Positions 1-6,685 of a DNA stretch of 34,965 nt are shown piece after piece. Source of the stretch: Bacillota bacterium (GTDB lineage Bacteria; Bacillota; Clostridia; Acetivibrionales; JANLFN01); the NCBI GenBank assembly GCA_030705825.1, contig JAUZPR010000020.1:1-34965 (forward strand), in the 5' to 3' direction. The notes beneath the pieces were generated by a model. The model searched no databases. It worked only from the letters and a program-made list of their open reading frames with translations, and had not been told where the DNA came from. The position numbers and the translations under genes were made by a program. Numbering within the stretch: the first letter of the stretch is position 1; every line of letters starts with the position of its first letter.

Positions 1-186
1 GAGTCCAGTACACCACAATAGATGATCCAGGTTTTTAAAGTAGTTATATATCGTGGCGTATGAATATCCGGTCACCTCACCCACCTTTCTGACAGATACA
101 TTTGAAACCCCTTCGTTTACCAGAATTTCCTTGGCGGCATCGATAAAATATTTTTTCATTCTGCTTTTTTGCAATTCTTTATTCAT
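1..186 (-). CDS. TetR-family transcriptional regulator, N-terminal part (cut by window edge)
   Basis: Only the first 62 residues are inside the window; the gene continues past base 1. The visible part begins MNKELQKSRMKKYFIDAAKE and carries the TetR helix-turn-helix (VRKVGEVTGYSYATIYNYF, about residues 30-48), the family's DNA-binding head. The ligand-binding domain is missing, so the inducer cannot be guessed. The ATG is preceded by TTTTAGGAGTTATTT, a clear ribosome site. The upstream region holds a good promoter and two tandem palindromes at the expected start point, so the protein probably represses itself. Its target may be the gene that lies off the left end. Confidence 0.8.
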   Translation of the reverse strand, partial: MNKELQKSRMKKYFIDAAKEILVNEGVSNVSVRKVGEVTGYSYATIYNYFKNLDHLLWCTGL

Positions 187-204
187 AAATAACTCCTAAA
201 ACAT

Positions 205-233
205 TAACGCTATTAATATTTCTAACACTGTTA
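205..233. promoter_or_regulatory. Tandem operator sites of the left-edge TetR regulator
   Basis: Two related 11-mers lie 18 bp apart centre to centre: TAACGCTATTA (205-215) and TAACACTGTTA (223-233). The second is a perfect palindrome and the first an imperfect copy. Each is followed by ATATT, giving a 16-bp direct repeat. They sit between the -10 box and the ATG of the regulator, where binding would block its own transcription. The assignment as operator is inference from position and symmetry. Confidence 0.5.
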
Positions 234-237
234 ATAT

Positions 238-265
238 TTTATATTTATTTACTACGTGTTGTCAA
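238..265 (-). promoter_or_regulatory. Sigma-A-type promoter of the left-edge TetR gene
   Basis: Read on the minus strand, TTGACA (260-265) and TATAAA (238-243) are separated by 16 bp. Transcription would start near 231, inside the second operator copy. Confidence 0.5.
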
Positions 266-435
266 TAAGCTTAAGTATATGACTTTATGTTTATGATTTT
301 TTTGGGGGATAAGTATTATATAAAATATCTTAAAAATTTCTCCGTAAATGTATAATAATCATTCTAAAATGCCATTATGACAAAGAGTAGTGATAATATT
401 GGCTGTGATAAAAAAAATTGAGTAGGTGTTTCCAT

Positions 436-1029
436 ATGATAATTGGCAGAATGAATCCCAAGGTTGATGATTTTTTAAGTAAAGCTGATAAATGGCGGGA
501 AGAATTTAATAAATTGAGAATGATAGTTCTTGACTCTGATTTGACCGAAGAAGTTAAGTGGGGTGTTCCCTGCTACACTTTTAAGAATAAAAACGTACTT
601 TTATTGCATGGGTTTAAAGAATACTGTGCTGTTTTATTCTTCAAAGGAGCCCTATTAAATGATGCAGATGGTATTTTGATAAGGCAGACCGAAAATGTAC
701 AAGCCAGCCGTCAGATCAGGTTTACTACCGTCAATGAAATAGCTTCAATTGAAACTACCTTGAAAGTTTATGTCAGTGAAGCTATAGAAATAGAAAAAGC
801 CGGTTTGGAGGTGGATTTTAAAAAGAATACCGAATTCGCCATTCCTTATGAATTAGAAAATAAATTCGATGAAATTCCTTCCCTGAAAGCAGCTTTTGAG
901 GCATTGACTCCGGGACGGCAAAGAGCATACATTTTATATTTTTCCTCCCCGAAACAATCCAAGACCCGTGAATCCAGGATAGAAAAAAGTATTGAGCAGA
1001 TTTTAAATGGAAAGGGATTAAATGATTAG
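436..1029 (+). CDS. YdeI-family protein (DUF1801 plus YdeI/OmpD-associated domain)
   Basis: The protein of about 197 residues matches the YdeI family in outline. An N-terminal DUF1801-like domain (from MNPKVDDFL to about residue 110, with KWGVPCYTFKNKNVLLL and ILFFKGALL-like strands) is followed by a basic C-terminal helix bundle containing ALTPGRQRAYILYF and a run of lysines and arginines. The family is widespread and its biochemical role is not settled; OmpD-association or bacteriocin protection has been suggested for C-terminal relatives. I chose ATG 436 because AGGTG lies 7 bases upstream. ATG 451 (MNPKV) matches the usual family start but lacks a ribosome site, and TTG 418 has none either. 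The gene stands alone, convergent with the ABC exporter operon. Confidence 0.7.
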   Translation: MIIGRMNPKVDDFLSKADKWREEFNKLRMIVLDSDLTEEVKWGVPCYTFKNKNVLLLHGFKEYCAVLFFKGALLNDADGILIRQTENVQASRQIRFTTVNEIASIETTLKVYVSEAIEIEKAGLEVDFKKNTEFAIPYELENKFDEIPSLKAAFEALTPGRQRAYILYFSSPKQSKTRESRIEKSIEQILNGKGLND

Positions 1030-1062
1030 TAATTCAGGTAGCAGCATTCCTGTTTTCCCTAT

Positions 1063-2232
1063 TCACGCAGCCCTCATGTGTTTTCTGTTGAACAGCCAGA
1101 TACCAGCCGTAAAATAAACCACAGTCAATATTATTATAGCTGTAAGTTCAGGAATTACGTCCACCAATTTCGAACCGTAATTGAGGATTTTATTGAAAGC
1201 AGAAACCGTATGTGCTACCGGAAGTAAATCTGTAGCGCTTATTGAATAACTTCCTATATGAAATAAATTATTACCCGGCATCGGAAACCAGGCACCCGAA
1301 AAGAAAAGAAGTATGAAATAAGGGAATGAACCTATAGTAATAAGTCCATTAACGGTACTAAGGAAGCTTGATAATATAAGGCTTATTGCCATTATAGAAA
1401 AGCTTGAAATAATACCTACCATTAGTATGAGCAACAGGGATCCTACAGGTTCATACCCAAAAAGCAAAGCAGTTACATACGTAAGCAATAAGACCGGTAT
1501 ACTTATTATAGCCTGCGTTATGCTATTTGCTGCAATAAACTCAAAAGGTTTGATTCTTGAAATTTTGATACGTCTGATAGTACCTTTATCCACTTCCTTT
1601 ATCAACGATGCTGCTCCTGTAAAAAACAGCGACATAAGTGAAACAGCTAGTAAACCGGGAACGTAACCTCCAAATTGTGTAGGTGATATTGAGTTATTCA
1701 ACGGTTTCCTGATAATGTTTAAAGGTATTTCTACTCCAGTTATTTTTGAAATATATTCATAGGCTGTAGAATCAAAAAAAGCTGCTGCCATTTGGCATTT
1801 GGGATTTGATTCATCTCCTGTCATTGACAATTGTGCTTTGGTTTTTCCTGAATCCTTCATACTGGACCTCAACAGCTGGGAAAAATCTTCAGGAAAAACA
1901 ACGAATAGATCTGCAGACTTGTCTTTGATATGTTTTTCAGCTTTTGTAAAATCATTTTCGAAGCTTATATCTACAATGGATTTCCCATCAGCTTGTTTTA
2001 GCTTTCCAAGCTCTTTTGCCATATTGGTTCCTGCTTCAAACCTGCTGCCGTCTTCCAGTATGACTGGCTTATCCTGATTGTATATAATTATTTTATAAGT
2101 CTGGTCTCCAACACCGAAAAACAAATATGTTATTATTACATATACTGGTGCCATTAATAGAGTCATAAGGAATATTTTCCAATCCCTGATATTTTCCAGA
2201 ACACTTTTTTTGAGATAACTGGCTGTTCTCAT
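1063..2232 (-). CDS. ABC-2 type exporter, membrane subunit
   Basis: This 389-residue protein is the permease half of an ABC-2 exporter. One membrane segment near residues 20-40 is followed by an extracytoplasmic domain of about 150 residues and then a group of five or six hydrophobic segments (about 190-385). That is the layout of the ABC2_membrane_3 / drug-exporter (YhgE/LinA-like) group. Its ATG overlaps the stop of the ATPase gene (ATGA), so the two are translationally coupled. It is the last gene of the TetR-ATPase-permease operon. Such modules usually export drugs, peptides or lipophilic compounds under control of the linked TetR protein; the actual substrate cannot be read from the sequence. 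Confidence 0.85.
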   Translation of the reverse strand: MRTASYLKKSVLENIRDWKIFLMTLLMAPVYVIITYLFFGVGDQTYKIIIYNQDKPVILEDGSRFEAGTNMAKELGKLKQADGKSIVDISFENDFTKAEKHIKDKSADLFVVFPEDFSQLLRSSMKDSGKTKAQLSMTGDESNPKCQMAAAFFDSTAYEYISKITGVEIPLNIIRKPLNNSISPTQFGGYVPGLLAVSLMSLFFTGAASLIKEVDKGTIRRIKISRIKPFEFIAANSITQAIISIPVLLLTYVTALLFGYEPVGSLLLILMVGIISSFSIMAISLILSSFLSTVNGLITIGSFPYFILLFFSGAWFPMPGNNLFHIGSYSISATDLLPVAHTVSAFNKILNYGSKLVDVIPELTAIIILTVVYFTAGIWLFNRKHMRAA

Positions 2233-3182
2233 TCCCTAAGTCCCCTTCCCGTCATGGAAATAAATACATCCTCAAGTGTCCTTTTTCTCATTTGAATGTC
2301 ATTTACTTTGATAGCTGAATCTTTTAAAGAACTAAGTATTTCCGGTATAATTCCAAGTATATCATTGGAGGCTATTGTAATAACACCATCCATGTAAAAT
2401 TTACTGCTTATCTTCTGAGGAAGTTTTAAAAGAGCCTGCTTTATATTAGTTTCATTGTTGTTGGATATTTGTAGTTCGATAATATCACCGTTATATATAC
2501 TGTTTTTCAAATTGTCAGGTGTATCTATTACAAGCATTTCCCCATGGTCTATTATGCCTACCCTGTCTGATAAACGTTCAGCTTCATCCATGTCATGGGT
2601 AGTCAAGACAACCGTTACCTGTTTTGCAATAGTTCTGATATAATCCCTTACCAAAACTCTACTCTGAGGATCCAGACCGGCTTGAGGTTCGTCGAGAATC
2701 AGAATTTCCGGCTCATGAATAAGCGCAAGTGCGATATTCAGTCTTCTTTGCATTCCGCCCGAAAGAGTTGCTGCAAGTTTATTTCTCTTTTCAGTCAGGC
2801 CAAATTCCTCCAACAGCTCCAAACCTCTTTTTTTTGCTTTCCTTCCATCCATATCATACATCTGACCCATGAATATCAATTGCTCAAGACAGGTAAGTGT
2901 TTCCCAAACATTTATATCCTGTGGACATAAACCTATCATTTGCCTTACTTTCCCATTGTTAATAGATTCTCCATTTATAAGTACATCACCATAGTCAGGT
3001 TTTATAAGACCGCATATCATATTTATTGAAGTGGTTTTTCCCGCGCCATTTGGTCCAAGAAAGCCAAATATTTCACCTTTATTGACTTCAAAGCTCAGCT
3101 TGTTGACAGCTGTAAAAGTTCCAAACTTTTTTACAAGCTCAGAGACCTTTAAAACAATTCTGCTGTTATTTTCTTTTTCCAA
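2229..3182 (-). CDS. ABC transporter ATP-binding protein of an ABC-2 exporter
   Basis: A 317-residue nucleotide-binding subunit with every core motif visible: Walker A GPNGAGKTT (43-51), Q-loop Gln88, signature LSGGMQRR (140-147), Walker B LILDEP (161-166) and H-loop His196. The last 100 residues resemble the DUF4162-type tail of drug-exporter ATPases (DrrA/CcmA-like). Translation appears to start at TTG (3180-3182), because GGGGGAG lies about 7 bases upstream and no better ATG follows. It sits 16 bp after the TetR gene and overlaps the permease by 4 bp, so the three genes form one operon. It would power export by the adjacent membrane protein. Confidence 0.92.
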   Translation of the reverse strand: MEKENNSRIVLKVSELVKKFGTFTAVNKLSFEVNKGEIFGFLGPNGAGKTTSINMICGLIKPDYGDVLINGESINNGKVRQMIGLCPQDINVWETLTCLEQLIFMGQMYDMDGRKAKKRGLELLEEFGLTEKRNKLAATLSGGMQRRLNIALALIHEPEILILDEPQAGLDPQSRVLVRDYIRTIAKQVTVVLTTHDMDEAERLSDRVGIIDHGEMLVIDTPDNLKNSIYNGDIIELQISNNNETNIKQALLKLPQKISSKFYMDGVITIASNDILGIIPEILSSLKDSAIKVNDIQMRKRTLEDVFISMTGRGLRE

Positions 3183-3198
3183 AACAACTCCCCCGAAA

Positions 3199-3789
3199 CT
3201 ATTTTTTTATAATAGGTTCAATTAATCTATCGATGAAATAATTTGATATGTCCTCCAGCTTCATTTTTTTATCCAGTGTCATATATATAGTTACTCCATC
3301 CAGTGCCGATATAAGGGATATTGCACTTCCTCTTGGATCATGCATAATAAACTCGTCTGAATCGATTCCCTTTTTGAATAGGGCTTCTACTGAAGAAATA
3401 TAATCCTCTACATATTTTTCATAAAGCTTGAAAATATCCATATGCGTCATTGCCTTTGCCATTGAGAGCGAAAAGAATATTAATTCCTTTTTGCGCTGGG
3501 TCCAATACCCGATATATTCAAAAATATATTTCTTCAGACCTTCGCAGGCGCTGGTGTTTTGTTTGGCTTTAAAAAGCATATCATTACATGGTTCCATAAG
3601 CTTTTGATTTGCATAAAGCATCACCATATCCTTGCTCAAAAAATGGTGATAAAGTCCCCCCTTACTAATACCGGCTTGTTCTGCTATTTCGCTCATTGTA
3701 GTATTTTCATAACCCTTGTCGACAAATACATTAACTGCCGCATCAATAATATCTTCAATACGCTTTTCTTTTGATTCCTTTTTAGTCAT
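3199..3789 (-). CDS. TetR-family regulator of the adjacent ABC exporter
   Basis: About 196 residues. The N-terminal TetR domain contains ENTTMSEIAEQAGISKGGLY (about 32-51), the canonical helix-turn-helix; the rest is the helical ligand-binding and dimerisation part. ATG 3789 is chosen because GGAGG sits 7 bases upstream; the ATG at 3795 would be only one base from it. Directly upstream are a consensus promoter and a perfect palindrome at the transcription start. The simplest reading is that this protein represses its own operon (regulator, ATPase, permease) until an inducing compound binds. The inducer is unknown. Confidence 0.9.
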   Translation of the reverse strand: MTKKESKEKRIEDIIDAAVNVFVDKGYENTTMSEIAEQAGISKGGLYHHFLSKDMVMLYANQKLMEPCNDMLFKAKQNTSACEGLKKYIFEYIGYWTQRKKELIFFSLSMAKAMTHMDIFKLYEKYVEDYISSVEALFKKGIDSDEFIMHDPRGSAISLISALDGVTIYMTLDKKMKLEDISNYFIDRLIEPIIKK

Positions 3790-3806
3790 TATCATGCCTC
3801 CTACAT

Positions 3807-3819
3807 ACCGACTGTCGGT
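3807..3819. promoter_or_regulatory. Perfect TetR-type operator ACCGACTGTCGGT
   Basis: The 13-mer is a perfect palindrome (6-bp arms around one central base). It lies 5 bp downstream of the -10 box of the TetR/ABC operon and 17 bp before the start codon. The ACCGAC...GTCGGT form is typical of TetR-type operators. It occurs at this position only once in the window as far as I could see. Confidence 0.75.
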
Positions 3820-3823
3820 TTTT

Positions 3824-3852
3824 ATTATATTCCAAAATATGCCTGACGTCAA
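3824..3852 (-). promoter_or_regulatory. Consensus sigma-A promoter of the TetR/ABC exporter operon
   Basis: On the minus strand TTGACG (3847-3852) and TATAAT (3824-3829) are separated by exactly 17 bp. The predicted start falls at the left edge of the operator palindrome. Confidence 0.8.
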
Positions 3853-4036
3853 TAAATTATACACTATCATTTACTGTTTTAGTAGTAATTTAATCCGAAT
3901 CCTTATATAGCTTTCATATGCATTTATTTCATTGAATTAATAACAATATTCATAAAATACTATCTATATAAATTTCCTGAAGCTATTTATGTGAAGTATG
4001 ATAACTATTTTTCCATAACAATAAGGGTGATATGAT

Positions 4037-4654
4037 ATGCTTAAATTTAAAAAAGTTTTGCTTTGCCTGTTGGTTTTAACTGTATCAACCTGTCTTTTGT
4101 CATGTGGCAATGAACAAAGGCAGGAAATTTTACAGAACGACAGTACCAAGACTCCTGCTCCCCAACATAACGCAACTACACAAATACCTAATACTGAAGC
4201 CAGGGAAAACAATATCCTTGGCAGCTATTCTACCACAATACTTGATACAGAGAAGAACCGTGTCAACAACATACAGATAGCGGCAAATGAAATAGATGGC
4301 TACACCCTTAACCCTGATGAGGTTTTTTCATTCAATGATGTACTTGGAAAAAGAGTGACGGCAAAGGGATATAAGAAGGCAAGAATAATCAAAAATGGAA
4401 AACCTGACTGGGGTACCGGCGGAGGTATATGCCAGGTTAGCAGCACGCTTTATAATGCAGTTAATGAATCAGGTCTTGAAGTTGTGGAACGGCATTCCCA
4501 TACCAAAGACGTGCATTATGTCCCTATGGGTCAGGATGCAACTGTAGTTTATGGCTCAAGCGACTTCAAATTCAAGAATACCAAAAACTATCCAGTAGTA
4601 ATAAAAATCAGTGTTGTAAGCAATAATGTCTATGCGTCCATATTAAAGAAATAA
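4037..4654 (+). CDS. VanW-domain lipoprotein, minimal form
   Basis: 205 residues. A hydrophobic N-terminus ends in the lipobox LLSC with Cys23 as the lipid-attachment residue, so the mature protein should be tethered outside the membrane. From about residue 70 to 190 lies a VanW domain: TTILDTEKNRVNNI, FSFNDVLGKR, GGGICQVSSTLYNAV and DATVVYGSSDFKFKN are the family's typical blocks. VanW was named from vancomycin-resistance clusters, but the domain is common in Gram-positive envelope proteins and its function is unknown. Many relatives (YoaR type) carry extra N-terminal repeats and are over twice this length; this is close to a bare domain. The ribosome site is AAGGGTGAT before ATG 4037. It is convergent with the next gene, only one base separating the stops. 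Confidence 0.85.
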   Translation: MLKFKKVLLCLLVLTVSTCLLSCGNEQRQEILQNDSTKTPAPQHNATTQIPNTEARENNILGSYSTTILDTEKNRVNNIQIAANEIDGYTLNPDEVFSFNDVLGKRVTAKGYKKARIIKNGKPDWGTGGGICQVSSTLYNAVNESGLEVVERHSHTKDVHYVPMGQDATVVYGSSDFKFKNTKNYPVVIKISVVSNNVYASILKK

Positions 4655-4655
4655 T

Positions 4656-5396
4656 CTATTTTTCCTGATTTTTTTGTACAAGATTCAAATAATAGTCTTT
4701 CAACTCAGGGAATTCGCCAATTCCCTTTTTTCCTTTTTCATTAAGGCTGTATAATCCTTTTTGGAGCCTGTCAAACCAGCCGTAATAATTCTGGTATAAT
4801 ATGGTGCCAGTTTTTTCCTTGTCGGCTCCCAGATTTATTAAATTTTTAGGTGAGAGTGGACCGTATATCTCCAAACAGCAGGCAATGTGTACAGCCATTT
4901 CCTTATATGCGGTGACAAGCTTTTTACGTGTACTCCCACCGGTGTTATAATCACCGTGTCTGTTTTCAAGTTCTTTGACCAGTTTCTTTTTTTCTTTGCT
5001 GCTGCTTTTTATACTTCTTTCCCTGTTAAAAGCAGCAGGCTCAAACAAAACATCTACCGTATCCATTTCATTTCTTAAAGTAACCAGAATAAGGCCGATT
5101 TCCAATCTTCTAAGTAAATAACAAATATTCTCCCATCTTTTTGAGAACAGTTCGCGTCCCGGCTTGGGAACAGCAATATATACCTTATCGGTCAGTCTTT
5201 GTCTGAGAGAAGCTTGAATTATCACTTCAAGGTTCAGGGACTTCTTCATTTCGACTATTATAAGTTCTTCACCCTGTACGGCTGTTATATCGCAGTTTTT
5301 TACCTCACTCTTGACGTCGTATCCAAGCTGGGTAAAATACTCCTGAACAGGCTTGTACATATCTTCTTCACGAAATTGCTTTTTCTTTTTATCCAT
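4656..5396 (-). CDS. DUF2161 protein with PD-(D/E)XK nuclease-like fold
   Basis: About 246 residues. The N-terminus (residues 14-52) reads YKPVQEYFTQLGYDVKSEV, then Asp36 and the pair Glu49-x-Lys51 within IIVEMKKS, the metal-binding and catalytic pattern of PD-(D/E)XK phosphodiesterases. The C-terminal half (AVHIACCLEIYGPLSPKNL, later YYGWFDRLQKGLYSL) resembles a winged-helix segment. This architecture fits DUF2161, whose members are predicted nucleases of unknown role. A TTG at 5411 directly abuts the stop of the HAD gene, but ATG 5396 is preceded by GGGAAAAAGAT and is preferred. Co-transcription with the upstream HAD gene is very likely; a functional link is unproven. Confidence 0.75.
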   Translation of the reverse strand: MDKKKKQFREEDMYKPVQEYFTQLGYDVKSEVKNCDITAVQGEELIIVEMKKSLNLEVIIQASLRQRLTDKVYIAVPKPGRELFSKRWENICYLLRRLEIGLILVTLRNEMDTVDVLFEPAAFNRERSIKSSSKEKKKLVKELENRHGDYNTGGSTRKKLVTAYKEMAVHIACCLEIYGPLSPKNLINLGADKEKTGTILYQNYYGWFDRLQKGLYSLNEKGKKGIGEFPELKDYYLNLVQKNQEK

Positions 5397-5411
5397 ATCT
5401 TTTTCCCACAA

Positions 5412-6053
5412 TCATAACATTATTCCGGTTAATTCAGTCAATGCATTTATTACAGGTACTCCTGCACATTCAAGTCTTTCCCTGTTTTGATGGCCGTTAG
5501 CAACCAGAATGCAGTCACATCCGATTGATTGGGCAACTTTATAATCATGTACGGTATCCCCGATGACAATCATTTTTTCTTTTTCCAGACCTGATTCCCT
5601 TGCCCATCTTGTACCAATTTCAACCTTACCCGAGGCATGGATGGTATCTAATCCAAGTAAATTACTGAAAAAATGGTTTATGCCAAAATGTCCGACCTGG
5701 TCTTCCAGATCATTATTGTGCGATGCTGATATAATTAATTGAGACAACCCGGATTTTTCGAACCTTTCAAGTATGTCAACCGTATCGTCAAAAAGAGGCG
5801 CTTTCCGGAATTCGGTCTTGTATAAAGCAATGAATTCCTCTGAAATTTTTTCAAATGGTTCGACAGAAAAGTCAAAGCCCAATTTCACATAATAATTCCT
5901 TACAGGAAAATCAAAAATACTCAGGTAATGGTCTTTTGTTATTTCCGGCATGTTTCTTTTTGCAAGAATGGTATTCATTGTTTTTATGCAAACAGGAACA
6001 TCATTAAACAATGTACCGTTCCAATCCCAGATTATATATTCATATTTCCTCAT
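5412..6053 (-). CDS. HAD-superfamily hydrolase, phosphoglycolate-phosphatase-like
   Basis: 213 residues with HAD landmarks: motif I WDWNGTL with nucleophile Asp10, motif II in LIISASHNND, a lysine in HASGKVEIG, and motif IV VIGDTVHDYKVA. A helical cap lies at about residues 20-90, as in the Gph/PGP subfamily. The position two after the nucleophile, normally Asp (general acid/base in phosphatases), is Asn12. I recall DWNGT variants in this subfamily, so this may be a family trait rather than damage, but it makes classical phosphatase activity uncertain. It is the first gene of a two-gene unit with the DUF2161 protein, whose reading begins within bases of its stop. Confidence 0.8.
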   Translation of the reverse strand: MRKYEYIIWDWNGTLFNDVPVCIKTMNTILAKRNMPEITKDHYLSIFDFPVRNYYVKLGFDFSVEPFEKISEEFIALYKTEFRKAPLFDDTVDILERFEKSGLSQLIISASHNNDLEDQVGHFGINHFFSNLLGLDTIHASGKVEIGTRWARESGLEKEKMIVIGDTVHDYKVAQSIGCDCILVANGHQNRERLECAGVPVINALTELTGIML

Positions 6054-6178
6054 TTACATAAACCCCTGATTTTTTCTGTATTTTATTATATCTTTAAGTT
6101 TCATATGATTATACCAATAATAATATTTTAATTCAAATACCCCATATAAACTAAACATATTAAAAATGTAAAATATAA

Positions 6179-6207
6179 TTGACTAATTAAGTAAAAAATA
6201 GTAATAT
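6179..6207 (+). promoter_or_regulatory. Promoter of the T-box/metS transcript
   Basis: TTGACT (6179-6184) and TAATAT (6202-6207) with a 17-bp spacer. Transcription would start near 6214, just before the first leader stems. Confidence 0.65.
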
Positions 6208-6213
6208 AACTTA

Positions 6214-6510
6214 AATAATAAAAGCAATGAAAAGAAGAGTAAGCATGTAACTTTCCTTACAGAGAACTCCGGCAGCTGCGAAGGAGCAGGAAATAGCAGG
6301 CTGAACATGGTCTTGGAGCATAATACCGAACAAGATTCTTTTGTTAGGCTGTTACGGGTGCACCCGTTATAGTGCCGGAGTATAACTGTTTTTTAAGCAG
6401 CGTACTTTTTGAGGCCGGTCTCGTAAGATATCGGTAAACTGGGGTGGTACCACGAAGTATATAACTCTCGTCCCCAAGACACAAGTCTTGGAGGTGAGAG
6501 TTTTTTATTT
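6214..6510 (+). promoter_or_regulatory. T-box leader, methionine specifier (ATG)
   Basis: This is the untranslated leader of the methionyl-tRNA synthetase gene. It shows CAGAGAACTCC early in stem I, an apical hairpin CTCC...GGAG, then GAAC-ATG-GTCTTGGAG, where ATG at 6307-6309 occupies the specifier position. The conserved T-box ACTGGGGTGGTACCACG (6438-6454) and a strong intrinsic terminator follow. By the known mechanism, uncharged tRNA-Met pairs with the specifier and the T-box bulge, favouring the antiterminator and allowing metS to be transcribed. Stem assignments were made by eye. The match between the specifier codon and the downstream gene supports them. Confidence 0.9.
6463..6510 (+). 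terminator. Regulated intrinsic terminator of the T-box leader
   Basis: AACTCTCGTCCCCAAGAC pairs with GTCTTGGAGGTGAGAGTT in an 18-bp stem with one mismatch and an ACAA loop, followed by TTTTATTT. The 5' arm lies immediately 3' of the T-box, as expected for a mutually exclusive antiterminator. Confidence 0.9.
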
Positions 6511-6685
6511 GTTAAAACGTGTTATAAACCTAGTATTACTGCGTAACAGGACTCATTAGGTACTCATTTCGTCCTGTCCCCTGTACTACTCGTTTCTGAT
6601 ACGTTTTGGGAGAAAAATCATATTAAGATACGGTACATAATTTCTGTTAGAAATCTATTGAGAGCAATTATAAGGAGGTTTTGTC

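Noticed and set aside
3964-4212. Minus-strand open frame overlapping the VanW gene start
   Set aside because: Antisense to the lipoprotein signal and domain start, no family features and no ribosome site.
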